DNA of 64,000 nucleotides from Methylomicrobium agile (GCF_000733855.1 NZ_JPOJ01000001.1:868001-932000), one strand, 5' to 3'; positions 32,947 through 43,189 are shown, numbered from the stretch's first letter. Notes: a model not told the origin generated them from the sequence alone. Translations and numbers: made by a program.

Positions 32947-34491
32947 ATGAAGTTCCTTGCCGTTCATCCCAGTCCCCTGATGTACACGCGGGTATTTTTG
33001 CGCCTCGAACCGTTGGGGCTGGAACTGGTCGCCGATACGGTCAGGCGCCTGGGCCACGAGGTTTATCTGATCGATCTGCAGGTCGAGACGCATCGCGATT
33101 TTGTGCGGGTATTGGACACCTGGCGACCCGACGTTGTCGCGTTCTCGCTGAATTATTTGGCGAACGTCCCGGAAGTGATCGATCTGGCGAAAGCCGCGAA
33201 AGACCGCTTGCCGGAAAGCTTCGTTTTTATCGGCGGCCACAGCGCTTCGTTTACCGCCGACGAACTCCTGGAACACGGCGAAGGTAAAATCGATGCGGTG
33301 CTCCGGGGCGAAGGCGAGTCCGGCGTACCTTTGTTATTGCAGGCGCTCGCGGAAGACCGGCAAAACCTCCATACGGTGCCGGGCGTCACGACGCTCGACG
33401 GGACGGGTCCGCAGCCTTCCTTCGTCCCCGGCCTGAACGACCTGAGCCCGGCGCGCGACCTGCTTCGCCAACGCCGGAAATATTTTCTCGGCATGCTCGA
33501 CCCCTGCGCCTCGATCGAGTTTTCCCGCGGCTGCCCCTGGGATTGTTCTTTCTGCAGCGCCTGGACCTTTTACGGCCGCAGCTACCGGGTGATGCATCCG
33601 GACAAGGTCGTCGAAGAACTGCAGAAAGTCCGGGAGCCCGGCGTGTTCATCGTCGACGACGTGGCGTTCATTCAGGAAAAACTCGGCCTGGAAATCGGCG
33701 AAGCGATCGCGCGCAAAGGCATCAAGAAAGAGTATTACCTGGAAACCCGCGGCGACGTGCTGCTCCGCAACAAGGACGTGTTCAGGTTCTGGAAGCAGTT
33801 GGGGATGAAATACATGTTTCTCGGCGTCGAGGCGATCGACGAAGAGGGGCTGGAAAAATACCGGAAGCGCATCTCGCTAAGCAAGAATTTCGAAGCGCTC
33901 GAATTCGCCCGCTCGCTGGACATCATGGTCGCGATCAACATCATCGCCGATCCGGACTGGGATCACCGCCGCTTTCAAACGATCCGCGAATGGTGCATGG
34001 AAATTCCCGAAATCGTCAACATCAGCATCAATACGCCCTACCCCGGCACCGAAAGCTGGCTGACCGAATCGCGCCGGCTGAATACCCGCGACTACCGCTT
34101 GTTCGACATTCAGCATGCGGTATTGCCGACCCAAATGCCGCTGGAAGAATTTTACGCGGAACTGGTGAAAACGCAGAAAGTGCTGTTCACCAAACACATG
34201 GGCTGGACCGCGGTGCGCGATGCCTTGTCGACCGTCGCCGGCCAGCTGGTGCGCGGACAGACCAATTTCGTGCGCAGCATGTTCAAGTTCGACAGCGTCT
34301 TCAATCCCCAGCTGCAGCTGGCCGATCACCGCCTGCCGGTCCAATATCGGATGGCGCCGCCCCCGCCGTCCCGGCAGCGCGTCGACGCCAAATCGATTTA
34401 CATTCACCAGCCGCTGGGGCGCCGCAGCCGGCAGCTCGACGATGCGAGCGAACGCTTCGTCGATGCCGGACGCAGCGGTTCGGTCCTATAA
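32947..34491 (+). CDS. hpnR: Hopanoid C-3 methylase, B12-binding radical SAM enzyme
   Basis: Methylates ring A of hopanoids at C-3, producing 3-methylhopanoids typical of aerobic methanotrophs. 514 residues: an N-terminal cobalamin-binding Rossmann-like domain (about 1-140, with GHEVYLIDLQ and VFIGGHSASF), then a radical SAM barrel with the cluster motif C196-x3-C200-x2-C203 (RGCPWDCSFCSAW), and a C-terminal helical region to the Arg-rich end. Length and motif order fit HpnR; a related radical SAM methylase of other specificity cannot be excluded. ATG 32947 follows GAGGAG. The nearby corrinoid adenosyltransferase and ispG belong to supporting pathways but are not linked in an operon. Confidence 0.82.
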   Translation: MKFLAVHPSPLMYTRVFLRLEPLGLELVADTVRRLGHEVYLIDLQVETHRDFVRVLDTWRPDVVAFSLNYLANVPEVIDLAKAAKDRLPESFVFIGGHSASFTADELLEHGEGKIDAVLRGEGESGVPLLLQALAEDRQNLHTVPGVTTLDGTGPQPSFVPGLNDLSPARDLLRQRRKYFLGMLDPCASIEFSRGCPWDCSFCSAWTFYGRSYRVMHPDKVVEELQKVREPGVFIVDDVAFIQEKLGLEIGEAIARKGIKKEYYLETRGDVLLRNKDVFRFWKQLGMKYMFLGVEAIDEEGLEKYRKRISLSKNFEALEFARSLDIMVAINIIADPDWDHRRFQTIREWCMEIPEIVNISINTPYPGTESWLTESRRLNTRDYRLFDIQHAVLPTQMPLEEFYAELVKTQKVLFTKHMGWTAVRDALSTVAGQLVRGQTNFVRSMFKFDSVFNPQLQLADHRLPVQYRMAPPPPSRQRVDAKSIYIHQPLGRRSRQLDDASERFVDAGRSGSVL

Positions 34492-34599
34492 CTCCGTTGG
34501 GTTACGGCTTAAGATGGCAGCAAAAAATCCTTCCCAAAAGGCTGCCCGATCGTTCCCCCGCGTTGCGTGCGTCCTAGTGTCGACAACGGAGTAGCAGTT

Positions 34600-34652
34600 G
34601 TAGGGTACGCCGTGCGTACCGTTTCCCTCGTGGTACGCACGGCGTACCCTAC
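34600..34652. terminator. Perfect 21-base-pair stem between convergent genes (TAGGGTACGC repeat pair)
   Basis: The copy at 34600-34620 and its exact reverse complement at 34632-34652 enclose an 11-base loop. The structure lies between hpnR and the convergent exported-protein gene and should terminate or protect both transcripts. It is the same dispersed repeat as at 14228-14308 and 20702-20722, with C instead of T in the centre. Confidence 0.7.
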
Positions 34653-34678
34653 AACACCAGCATGACTCTACAAGTTTC

Positions 34679-35458
34679 CTAGCGCAGGCTCAGCTTAATG
34701 GCGCGGGATGAGGTCTTCGCTCCGAAAACCGAGTTTCCGGCCCTGGCCGAAATATGCTGGTATTTGGCGTAAGCGCGCGCGGCGGCGCTGCGCAGTTCCG
34801 CTTCGCTCGCCCGGCCCGCAAAACCGCGCGCGACCGCTTCGAGCACATAGGCTTCCGGCGCCATGAAGCTGAATGTGGTGACGACAGGCTGCGAACCTGC
34901 GGCCTGCACATGCGCCGAAAAATACTCGTCGCTCAGGCAGGCCAGCACCACGGCCTGTTTGTCGTGCTTCGAATGTTTCGGAAAATGTTCGGCGACGGGC
35001 CGGCTTGCTTCGTCCATCAGGCCGTCATGGCCGATGAATACGATCATTTCCCTCTGCGCGGAACTCGGCGGCGTCGCGGCCTCCCGCATGAAGTCCAGCA
35101 TCGCCCGGTCGATCCGGCTGCCCCGGTAAGCGTCGGCGGTCACGGTCAGCCTGTCTTCCCAAGCGAACCGGCAGCGCTCCAGAATCGTATCGCTGACCGC
35201 GTTTTCACATCCCAATTGCCGCCAGCCCGGCGCCCTGCTCAAAAAGGTCTTCACGCCGTATGCCGCGCCCCAATAGAGATTGTGGCGGGTGTCGTTGCCG
35301 TTGCCGATTTTCGCGGGCACCGGTACGATCCCCTGCAAGACATTGTCGACCAGGGACACGATCACATGGATATGGGAGGACTGAGCGACGGCATGGGCAG
35401 GGAGCGCCGTAGAAAACAGCATGCCGATCAAATAAAGCAAGCGCGGGCCAATCATCAT
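34679..35458 (-). CDS. Exported protein of unknown function
   Basis: 259 residues. The signal peptide (about 1-25, ending PAHAVAQ) predicts periplasmic location. The mature part has no motif I can assign; it includes IVSLVDNVLQGIVPVP near the start, a conserved-looking MIVFIGHDGLMD and VVLACLSDEYF, and an Ala-rich C-terminus. The alternating beta and alpha segments suggest a Rossmann-like or peptidase-like fold. ATG 35458 is followed at once by the hydrophobic segment. It stands alone, convergent with hpnR and separated from it by a perfect stem-loop. The function is unknown. Confidence 0.75.
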   Translation of the reverse strand: MMIGPRLLYLIGMLFSTALPAHAVAQSSHIHVIVSLVDNVLQGIVPVPAKIGNGNDTRHNLYWGAAYGVKTFLSRAPGWRQLGCENAVSDTILERCRFAWEDRLTVTADAYRGSRIDRAMLDFMREAATPPSSAQREMIVFIGHDGLMDEASRPVAEHFPKHSKHDKQAVVLACLSDEYFSAHVQAAGSQPVVTTFSFMAPEAYVLEAVARGFAGRASEAELRSAAARAYAKYQHISARAGNSVFGAKTSSRAIKLSLR

Positions 35459-35650
35459 GGGGAAGAACTCGCCGGTAAGCGTTAAATTTAATCGTTAAAT
35501 TTCAAAGGGTGACTCTGTTTCCGGACAAGCCGATGCGGCAGCCCCGCCCGCACCGGACGGGCTTCGAAAACAGTTCATACTCTGACTCGCTTCCGGCCGG
35601 AAGGTTCGTGCCGCTCACCAGCGATCGGCACCGGTTTCCGATTCGTCCGC

Positions 35651-35818
35651 GCCGCTTTTTACGCGCTCAACGGATAGCCGCCAGTTCCCGCCTTTGCGCA
35701 TCCAGACCCTCCGAAAATGCGGCGCCCCATCCAGCATCTCGTTGCCGTAGCGAATGATAGCCTTCGGATGGCAGCCGAAATTGACCAGGAGCGTGGAGGG
35801 GTACGACTGCACGGATGC
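35651..35818 (-). pseudogene. Possible C-terminal fragment of a DUF4440/SnoaL-like protein
   Basis: A frame of about 55 codons reads VNFGCHPKAIIRYGN and then HFRRVWMRKGGNWRLSVERV, which resembles the last two strands of SnoaL/DUF4440 domains (an R-x2-RVW followed by a G-x-W-x-L pattern). Upstream codons look like unrelated repeat sequence and there is no start. I regard it as a remnant, with low certainty. Confidence 0.35.
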
Positions 35819-35937
35819 AGGAGGTACGAGCCCAAGGAAGGGCGAGGTAGATCGCGGCGGGAACGGGCGATCGAGGGCAATGCAGGAGCGATTACCGAGG
35901 AGTCGGGGGAGATTTTTTGAAATAAATCCCCCTCGAT

Positions 35938-35956
35938 CCCCTTTTTTCAAAGGGGG
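35938..35956 (-). terminator. CCCC/GGGG hairpin downstream of glnS
   Basis: CCCCTTT and AAAGGGG flank a short loop, 26 bases after the glnS stop codon on the minus strand. No T-run follows on that strand, so the terminator role is uncertain; it may be part of a dispersed repeat. Confidence 0.35.
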
Positions 35957-35981
35957 AAGCTATTTTTGACGAGCTCCTTGC

Positions 35982-37643
35982 TCAATCCTTTACCCAGCCT
36001 TCCCGCAAGGTGACGGTCCGGTTGAACACCAGGTTGCCGTCCTTGCTGTCCTTGTCCATGCAGAAATAGCCGATCCGCTCGAACTGGAAGCGGCTTTCGG
36101 GCACCGCCGATGCCAGGCTCGCCTCGACCCGGCAGCCGGTCACGACTTGCAACGAATCCGGATTCAGCACATTCAGGAAGTTTTCTTCGTTGTCCGGCTG
36201 CGGCACGGTGAACAGGCGGTCGTACAGGCGTATTTCGGCCGGCAGCGAATGGGCTTCGGAGACCCAGTGGATCACGCCCTTAACCTTGCGGCCTTCCGGG
36301 TTCTTGCCGAGCGTATCGGGGTCGTAGCTGCAGCGCAGTTCGACGAGGTTGCCCTCCGCGTCCTTGACCACCTCGTCGCAGCGGATCACGTAGGAGCCGC
36401 GCAGGCGCACCTCGCCGCCCGACACCAAGCGCTTGTATTTCGGCGGCGGATTCTCGGAAAAATCGTCGCGTTCGATCAGCACCGTTCTCGCAAACGGGAC
36501 GGTTCGCGAGCCGAGCTCCGGCCGCTGCGGATGATTGCTCAGCGTCAGATTTTCAACCTGTCCTTCCGGATAATTGGCGATCACGACGCGAAGCGGTTCG
36601 GCCACCGCCATCACCCGCAGCGAGTTTTGGTTCAGATCCTCGCGGATGCAGTGTTCGAGCACGCTCATCTCGATCCAGGAATCTTTTTTGGTCAGGCCGA
36701 TCCGCTCGCAAAAATCGCGGATTGCGGCCGGCGTGACCCCGGCCCGGCGCAGCCCCGCGATTGTCGGCATGCGCGGATCGTCCCAACCCGAGACATGCTT
36801 TTCGGTGACCAGCTGATTCAGCTTGCGTTTGCTGACGATCGTATATTCGAGCTGCAAACGGGCGAACTCGATTTGCTGCGGCCGCCACGGCGTATTCAAC
36901 TGCTCAAGCACCCAGTCGTACAAGGGACGATGGTCTTCGAATTCGAGCGTACACAAGGAATGCGTAATCCCTTCGATCGCGTCCGAAATGCAGTGCGTGT
37001 AATCGTACATCGGATACAGGCACCAGTCGTGGCCGGTGCGCTGGTGATGCACGCGGCGAATCCGGTAAATCGTCGGGTCGCGCATGTTGATGTTCGGCGA
37101 GGCCATGTCGATCTTCGCGCGCAGCACATATTGCCCGTCCGCATACAGGCCGTCGCGCATGCCCTGGAACAGGGCCAGATTTTCCTCGATCGAACGGTCT
37201 CGGTCCGGGCTGTTTTTGCCCGGCTCGGTCAAGGTGCCGCGGTTGGTCCGGATTTGTTCGGGCGTCGAACTGTCGACATAGGCATTGCCGTCCTTGATCA
37301 GCTGCACCGCATAATCGTAAAGCTGCCCGAAATAATCGGACGCATGGCGCAACTCGGACCACTCGAAGCCCAGCCAGCGCACGTCGCGCTTGATCGATTC
37401 GACATATTCCTCGCTTTCCTTTTCGGGATTGGTATCGTCGAAACGGAGATTGCAGGTGCCGTGATATTCGAGCGCCAGCCCGAAATTGAGGCAGATCGAT
37501 TTGGCGTGGCCGATATGCAGATAACCGTTCGGCTCGGGCGGAAAGCGGGTGGCGACTTTGCCGTTGTGCTTGTTGGTCTTTAAATCGTGGTTGATGATAT
37601 GGCGAATAAAGTTCGCCGGCGACGGATTTTCATTAATGGACAT
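35982..37643 (-). CDS. glnS: Glutaminyl-tRNA synthetase
   Basis: Charges tRNA-Gln with glutamine in the cytosol. The 553-residue class I synthetase has [15 protein letters not shown] with HIGH at 43-46, the second signature VSKRKL (270-275, the KMSKS equivalent), and the two C-terminal anticodon-binding beta-barrels ending [11 protein letters not shown]. Length and architecture match gammaproteobacterial GlnS. ATG 37643 begins [16 protein letters not shown], a normal family N-terminus. It appears monocistronic: a divergent or empty gap lies upstream and a repeat-rich gap downstream. Confidence 0.97.
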   Translation of the reverse strand: MSINENPSPANFIRHIINHDLKTNKHNGKVATRFPPEPNGYLHIGHAKSICLNFGLALEYHGTCNLRFDDTNPEKESEEYVESIKRDVRWLGFEWSELRHASDYFGQLYDYAVQLIKDGNAYVDSSTPEQIRTNRGTLTEPGKNSPDRDRSIEENLALFQGMRDGLYADGQYVLRAKIDMASPNINMRDPTIYRIRRVHHQRTGHDWCLYPMYDYTHCISDAIEGITHSLCTLEFEDHRPLYDWVLEQLNTPWRPQQIEFARLQLEYTIVSKRKLNQLVTEKHVSGWDDPRMPTIAGLRRAGVTPAAIRDFCERIGLTKKDSWIEMSVLEHCIREDLNQNSLRVMAVAEPLRVVIANYPEGQVENLTLSNHPQRPELGSRTVPFARTVLIERDDFSENPPPKYKRLVSGGEVRLRGSYVIRCDEVVKDAEGNLVELRCSYDPDTLGKNPEGRKVKGVIHWVSEAHSLPAEIRLYDRLFTVPQPDNEENFLNVLNPDSLQVVTGCRVEASLASAVPESRFQFERIGYFCMDKDSKDGNLVFNRTVTLREGWVKD

Positions 37644-37819
37644 GAACGATTGGATTTAGGATTTTAGCTTCGGTTGCGCCGTGTAAGAAAGCGCCGATAA
37701 AAAGAATGCAATGAATCATTTATGCTACTTGATTTGAGAAATGCAGTAAAGCGAGAAAACCCCAAATCATTGAAGTGCAGGGAGCGGACACAGGCTGTTG
37801 CCAGAAATGACATGGTTGT

Positions 37820-40387
37820 CTACAAAGCCGGAACATCCGAAAGCATTAACTCCGGCGGAACTTGGCACAAGGTGTCATTTTCGTAAAGCGGCTTGGGCTT
37901 GCCGGTGAAATAACCTTGCGCATAATCGACCTGCAGACCGTTCAGGGTTTGCAGAATCACCTGGTTTTCGACAAATTCGGCGATCGTTTTCTTGCCGAGC
38001 ATATGGCCGATATCGTTGATCGATTTCACCATCGCCAGATCGACCGAGTCGTGTTCGATATCTTTCACGAAAAAACCGTCGATCTTCAAAAAATCGACCG
38101 GCAGGTGCTTGAGATAAGCAAACGATGACAGGCCGCTGCCGAAATCGTCGAGCGAAAACTTACAGCCGTATTCCTTCAGGCGTCGCATGAAGTCGGTCGC
38201 CAGCGTCAGATTCGCGATTGCCGCGGTTTCGGTAATTTCAAAGCAGACCTTGGCCGGCGGCATCGCGGTTCTGACGAACTCGCTTTCGATAAATCCGAGC
38301 AGATGAGGATCGCTCAGGCTCGATCCCGAAAGGTTGATCGAGCACAGCGACAAATCTTCCAGCCGTTTGTGGTTTTCCGTAAAATAGTCGAATACGTTGC
38401 GGATCACCCACCGGTCGATCTTGGTGGCTAATTGGTAACGCTCCGCGGCCGGTAAAAACGCGTTGGCCGAAACCAAGTTGCAGTTTCTATCTTTCATCCG
38501 CAGCAGAATTTCGCAATGTTCGCCCTCTCCCATCCCGAGCGGCACGATATCCTGCGCATAAAGGCAAAAAAGATCCTGTTCGAGCGCATTATTGATCCGA
38601 ACCGCCCAGTTCATTTCGCCGTGATGCTGCACCAACGCCTTGTCGTCCGCCCGATAAATATGCGTACGGTTTCTGCCGGCCTCCTTCGCCGCGAAACAGG
38701 CCATGTCCGCCTGTTTCATGTGAATATCGGAGCCGCCGTTGCGAATATCGACCATCACCAGCCCGATGCTGACGCCGATCCGGAAACTTTTGTCCTGCCA
38801 GAAGAACTGGAATTGCTCGACCGCTCGATGAATGTTGTCGGTCACCGCAACCGCCGATTCCAGCGGGCAACTTTCCATCAGTATCGCGAATTCGTCGCCG
38901 CCCAGCCGGGCCAATGTATCGTTGCGGCGGATCACCTGCGAGAACAGGCCGCTGATCTGCCGGAGCAGTTCGTCTCCGGCGGCGTGGCTGCAGGTATCGT
39001 TCACAATCTTGAATTGATCGAGATCGATATAGCACAGCGCATATTCGGCATTGGAATTGCGCGTCAATGCCATCACGCGTTCGAGCCGGCGATCGAATTC
39101 CTGCCGGTTGATCAATTGCGTCAGGGCATCGTGGCTCGCCTGATGGGCCAGTTTCTCGGTCAATTGCAGCGCTTCGGTGACGTCTTCCTGAATCGCGACA
39201 AAGTGCGTAATTTCGTCTTCCGAATTGATGACCGGCGCAATGGATTCCCGCGCCCAGTAAAGCTCTCCGGATTTTTTCTGGTTTCGCAATACGCCGCGCC
39301 AGACTTGCCCGGCAGAAACGGTATCCCATAAGGCTTTTTGACTGTCTGCCGACAATCCCGAACTGAATATTTTCGACGTCTTGCCGACCACTTCCGAAGT
39401 GGAATAGCCTGTCGTTTCGGTAATTTTGCGGTTCGTGTATTCGATAACGCCGTTCCGGTCGGTAATGAAGATAAAATTCGGACTGTTGTCCATCGCATGG
39501 TACAGCTTGCAAAGATCGTTCTCGACCAGTTTCCTTTCATGAATATTTCTGATTACGCCGAAAATTCTCGGCAGTTCTCGGACGTGGCTCCCGGACGTGT
39601 GGAATAAGTCGATCGAATAGGGATCGATGCCCATCGCGGTAATTTCTACATGCCTGAATTCGGATGCATTCCGGCACCGCAAGCGTAACTGGACCGTCAT
39701 CGGGCTTCGGTCGAGGCCGACGCCCTTGAAAAGGGCGTCAGCTTTTTTCGAGTCTTCCTTGCAGACGAACTTCGAATAATGCTGTCCCGTCATTTCGGCC
39801 AGAGGCCATCCCAGAATCGTTTCCACGGCTTTATTCAGATAAGAAAAACTTCCGGCCTCGTTCATCAGAAAAATGATGTCCGGAGAATTTTCTACAAAGA
39901 ACCGGTGCATTTGCTCCGAATGGTGCAACCGCTTCAGAATCTGCTGATTTTGATTTTGCAGACGGATGATTTTTTGCGCTTTCGCGACGGTATTTTTCAA
40001 AGCCTTGACTTCATAGGGTTTTTTAATGAAGTCGTGAACGAAACTGTAGAGCAGGGTTCGTCTCGCTTCCATAAAGCCCGCTTCGCCGCTGATCACGATC
40101 ACCTGGGCGCTCAACTTCATACCGTCGACATGCTTCAACACATCGTAGCCGTGGCAATCGGGCATGTGCAGGTCCAGCAAGATCAGCTCCACCCGGTATT
40201 TGCCCAATATGTCGATGGCCTCCCGGCCGCTTTGCGCCACGATGACTTTGCAGCCCTCAAACTCGAAAATCTTGCGCAAACTGTCCCGAACGAGCTTTTC
40301 GTCATCAACGATCAATAATTCGATCCATTCTCCCTTTGCGCTCTCCGAATCGGCCGTATGAGATATTAGCGTTGAATCAAAAAGCAT
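37820..40387 (-). CDS. Response regulator with PAS, PAS, GGDEF and EAL domains
   Basis: 855 residues from ATG 40387 (a GTG nine bases upstream is possible). Domains: receiver (about 22-140; acidic D28/D29, phosphoacceptor D72, K123), PAS (about 160-285), PAS-PAC (about 292-410), GGDEF with intact GGDEF (496-500) for diguanylate cyclase activity, and EAL (about 595-845). The EAL signature reads EIL (626-628), keeping the catalytic Glu, and DDFGSG and FLKIDG are present. So it can probably make and perhaps degrade cyclic di-GMP under phosphorylation control. It starts 17 bases after the HDOD-histidine kinase gene, its likely partner. Confidence 0.9.
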   Translation of the reverse strand: MLFDSTLISHTADSESAKGEWIELLIVDDEKLVRDSLRKIFEFEGCKVIVAQSGREAIDILGKYRVELILLDLHMPDCHGYDVLKHVDGMKLSAQVIVISGEAGFMEARRTLLYSFVHDFIKKPYEVKALKNTVAKAQKIIRLQNQNQQILKRLHHSEQMHRFFVENSPDIIFLMNEAGSFSYLNKAVETILGWPLAEMTGQHYSKFVCKEDSKKADALFKGVGLDRSPMTVQLRLRCRNASEFRHVEITAMGIDPYSIDLFHTSGSHVRELPRIFGVIRNIHERKLVENDLCKLYHAMDNSPNFIFITDRNGVIEYTNRKITETTGYSTSEVVGKTSKIFSSGLSADSQKALWDTVSAGQVWRGVLRNQKKSGELYWARESIAPVINSEDEITHFVAIQEDVTEALQLTEKLAHQASHDALTQLINRQEFDRRLERVMALTRNSNAEYALCYIDLDQFKIVNDTCSHAAGDELLRQISGLFSQVIRRNDTLARLGGDEFAILMESCPLESAVAVTDNIHRAVEQFQFFWQDKSFRIGVSIGLVMVDIRNGGSDIHMKQADMACFAAKEAGRNRTHIYRADDKALVQHHGEMNWAVRINNALEQDLFCLYAQDIVPLGMGEGEHCEILLRMKDRNCNLVSANAFLPAAERYQLATKIDRWVIRNVFDYFTENHKRLEDLSLCSINLSGSSLSDPHLLGFIESEFVRTAMPPAKVCFEITETAAIANLTLATDFMRRLKEYGCKFSLDDFGSGLSSFAYLKHLPVDFLKIDGFFVKDIEHDSVDLAMVKSINDIGHMLGKKTIAEFVENQVILQTLNGLQVDYAQGYFTGKPKPLYENDTLCQVPPELMLSDVPAL

Positions 40388-40404
40388 GGCGTTCACCGTT
40401 ACAA

Positions 40405-42543
40405 TTATCGGGCTTGTTTCAGAATGATTCGAGGAATATAAACGTAAAAAGCCGTGCCCGTCGCTGCCGAAGCGTCGCAGCGTATCATTCCTTTCAATTC
40501 ATCGACCAGACTTTTGCAGATTGTCAGGCCGAGACCGGAATGGTCTTTTCCTTTTGTGCTCGTCACCGGCGAGTATAAACATTGCAAAATATCTTCGGGC
40601 AAACCCGGACCTTTATCCTCGATCTTGATCTCGACAAACTCCCCGGACCCGAAATAAATGCTGTCTTTGGTGGATACCGTTATTTTACCGTCCGAAGAAG
40701 AGGCTTCTGTCGCGTTTTTCAATAAATTGATCAATATTTGTTTCAGTTTGTTTTTGTTGATCGATAACGGAGGAATGGCGTGATCCAATTTAACTTCAAC
40801 CTTTATTTCACGGACTGAAAACATGCCGGCTTGAAAAAGACCTTCCAAATCCGTCACCAGCAAGTTGATATCGGTCATACCGGGATCGTCCTCCGGGGCG
40901 TTTTCGAGACTTTGGGGTAAATGCAGAAGCAATTTACCGACTCTGTCTATCTCGTCCTGGATGATCCTGATTTCATGCGCGTTTTCGCCGCTTAACCGTT
41001 CCGAGAGCAAATACAGATAATTTTGAATGATGCTGAGCGGGTTGCTGACTTCATGCACCAGCTTTCTGGCATGCAGTTGGTAATTTTTCCGGATTTCTTC
41101 GGCTTTTTGCCGGTCGACCCTTTCGTTCGCGACGACATTCAGCAGCGCGTACGCCGCCTCCCTCGAAAAGAGCGTAATGAAATCGGCTTTTGATGCGAGC
41201 GCCTGCGTAGCGGATTTGCCGATCCCTGCCGCAATGACACCGACATGCCGCTCTCCAGCAAACAGCGGAATCAGCATCAGGCCGTCGGCCCCCAGCAACC
41301 GGCATATCTGGCGATCGACGAGGGATTTAAGATTCCGGGAACACGCATCGAACGAATGCAGGATGCGTCTTTGCAGCAGGCATTTGGCCAGCAGGCTGTG
41401 ATCCGGAGAAAGGTTGATCGTGACCGATGGCCATAGAAAATCCTCTTCCGGAAAGCCGGTTACGCCGATCAAATCGTTCGTTTCGGCACGGAACAGAAAA
41501 AAAGCGGCAACCCGAAAACCGAACAATGCGCACAAATCCTTGTGCACGATGCCGACAAGCTGGGTCAGTTCGGAGTTTGCCTCCAACTGCTGCCGGACAA
41601 AGGATGACAGCATCAGCGATTTGATCCGCTCGCCCAGACTTTTTCGGGCGGATTCCCTTTGATGTACGGAAGTCCGGCATTCTATCCCCTTGCCTTCGGG
41701 AGCGTCCACCTTTATCCCGATATCGTCTGCCGACTGCCGGACCAAGCCGCCGACCTCTTCGACCATGTCGTCGATCAGCGGTCGATGGATTCCGAAAAGC
41801 TTTTCGGCCAAATCCAGGACTTCGAGCCTATTGGCGGAGTCCATGCTGGCGATACGCCCGGCAAGATTGACGATTTTCACCAATTGGCCGCTATCGGCAA
41901 TGGCTTCGAACGGCTGATATTGATGCCATACCGCATCGGATATAAAAGACTGAAGATTCCAGCTTTCAATCAAAGCCCCTCCCACTTCATTGTGGCTGGC
42001 GCCGAACAATTGTTTTTCCAGTTCGCCTTCCTGACCGTCCAAATGCTGCTTCAGAAAATTCGAATAGTCCTTCGAAAAGCATTCCAGGAGAATCAACTGG
42101 CCAATTCTGTGCAGCAGCCCCGTTAAATAAGATTCGTCCGGGAAAGGGTAAGAAGTCAATTGCGCCAATCTGTGCCCCACATGCGCGCAGGTTAAGGAAC
42201 GATACCAGATAAGCTCAAGAAAGTCTTGATTTATATGTGAGATTTCGGAAAAATACTGCTGAACCGAGCACGTAATCGCAATCGTTTTTACCGTAGAGAT
42301 GCCTAACACGACAACGACTCTATTCAAATCCGTAATTTCCCCCCAACGGCGGTAAAAGGAGGAATTGGCGGCGGCAAGCACCTTTGAACTCAGGCTGGCA
42401 TCCTGGCCTATAATGCCCGCCAGTTCGCCAATATTTACCTTACTGTTTTGGGTAGCCTTGATCAGGTCAAGCAATACTTTAGGAACGACCGGCAAATTAT
42501 TGAGGTCAACCTTGGATAAAATTGACAGTACGGCATTGTCCAT
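40405..42543 (-). CDS. HDOD-GAF sensor histidine kinase
   Basis: 712 residues with an unusual order: an N-terminal HDOD domain (about 15-210; LGISTVKTIAI, HRIGQLILLE), a linker, a GAF-like domain (about 320-470), then a histidine kinase core with phosphoacceptor His497 in RKLVHEVSNPLSI, N-box around N610, G1 DKGPGL (643-648) and G2 GLGL (670-673). No membrane segment is present, so it is a cytosolic sensor. HDOD domains are usually non-catalytic relatives of HD-GYP. The next gene in the same transcript is a receiver-GGDEF-EAL protein, so the pair probably couples an internal signal to cyclic di-GMP. Confidence 0.9.
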   Translation of the reverse strand: MDNAVLSILSKVDLNNLPVVPKVLLDLIKATQNSKVNIGELAGIIGQDASLSSKVLAAANSSFYRRWGEITDLNRVVVVLGISTVKTIAITCSVQQYFSEISHINQDFLELIWYRSLTCAHVGHRLAQLTSYPFPDESYLTGLLHRIGQLILLECFSKDYSNFLKQHLDGQEGELEKQLFGASHNEVGGALIESWNLQSFISDAVWHQYQPFEAIADSGQLVKIVNLAGRIASMDSANRLEVLDLAEKLFGIHRPLIDDMVEEVGGLVRQSADDIGIKVDAPEGKGIECRTSVHQRESARKSLGERIKSLMLSSFVRQQLEANSELTQLVGIVHKDLCALFGFRVAAFFLFRAETNDLIGVTGFPEEDFLWPSVTINLSPDHSLLAKCLLQRRILHSFDACSRNLKSLVDRQICRLLGADGLMLIPLFAGERHVGVIAAGIGKSATQALASKADFITLFSREAAYALLNVVANERVDRQKAEEIRKNYQLHARKLVHEVSNPLSIIQNYLYLLSERLSGENAHEIRIIQDEIDRVGKLLLHLPQSLENAPEDDPGMTDINLLVTDLEGLFQAGMFSVREIKVEVKLDHAIPPLSINKNKLKQILINLLKNATEASSSDGKITVSTKDSIYFGSGEFVEIKIEDKGPGLPEDILQCLYSPVTSTKGKDHSGLGLTICKSLVDELKGMIRCDASAATGTAFYVYIPRIILKQAR

Positions 42544-43189
42544 ATTTTTTACGCCACCCGAGTTAATCCAGTATCGATATTCGACCTACCCCATCTTGCC
42601 GTGAAGCCATAGGGGTATGCGCAAGGAAGGAATTCTCATTTCAATAATGCGGAACTCAAAATTTCGTAATCGAAGGCAACAGGGCCAGAAAAAAGGACAT
42701 TTTTTTCTGGTCCCGAATCAAATTACAATTCCGTTTCGGAAATAAGCGCGCAAAAGTATCTCTCGATGATGACGCCCTTATTAATTCCCTGAAAATAATT
42801 TCCCCCCGGATTCGGGCATTGATACACGGCCAGTTTCAGGGGCTCCGCAGAAGCATTATTGCCTCCATTCTCCTCAGCGAATGGCTATGGCGAAGCGGGA
42901 GCGGGAGACGTGCCGGCACAGCATCAACGGCAGGGATTTCGCACTCCACGGACAGAATCGGACCAATATATGACCGGCACCGGCGCAATCTCCGTTTAAG
43001 TTTAGCCTAATTTTGCTGACAGTATAGTTTTTAACTCGCGGCTATCCGATGGCTTTTGCAGCCGCGCGGCCATGACGGCTTGAGAGAGGTGGCGATACGG
43101 ATTCATGTTTCCCGATTTATCGTTTTTATTCGGTTTGAATTGGGCGGGAATCATTCGATTTAAATCAAAAAAACTCAAATGTACGAATT
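42544..43189. other. Intergenic region upstream of the HDOD kinase
   Basis: About 650 bases. Only short open frames without Shine-Dalgarno sequences or family resemblance are seen. The region next to 42544 should carry the promoter of the kinase-regulator operon. Confidence 0.5.

Larger units (their letters stand above)
35459..35981. other. Intergenic region between the exported protein gene and glnS
   Basis: About 520 bases. It holds a possible SnoaL/DUF4440-like remnant and a CCCC/GGGG hairpin near glnS. No intact gene is seen. Confidence 0.5.

Noticed and set aside
36147-37583. A 478-codon frame antisense to glnS
   Set aside because: Shadow of glnS; no family motifs.
42819-43010. Short plus-strand frame in the gap next to the HDOD kinase
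   Set aside because: No Shine-Dalgarno sequence, no family, Gly/Arg-rich random-looking composition.
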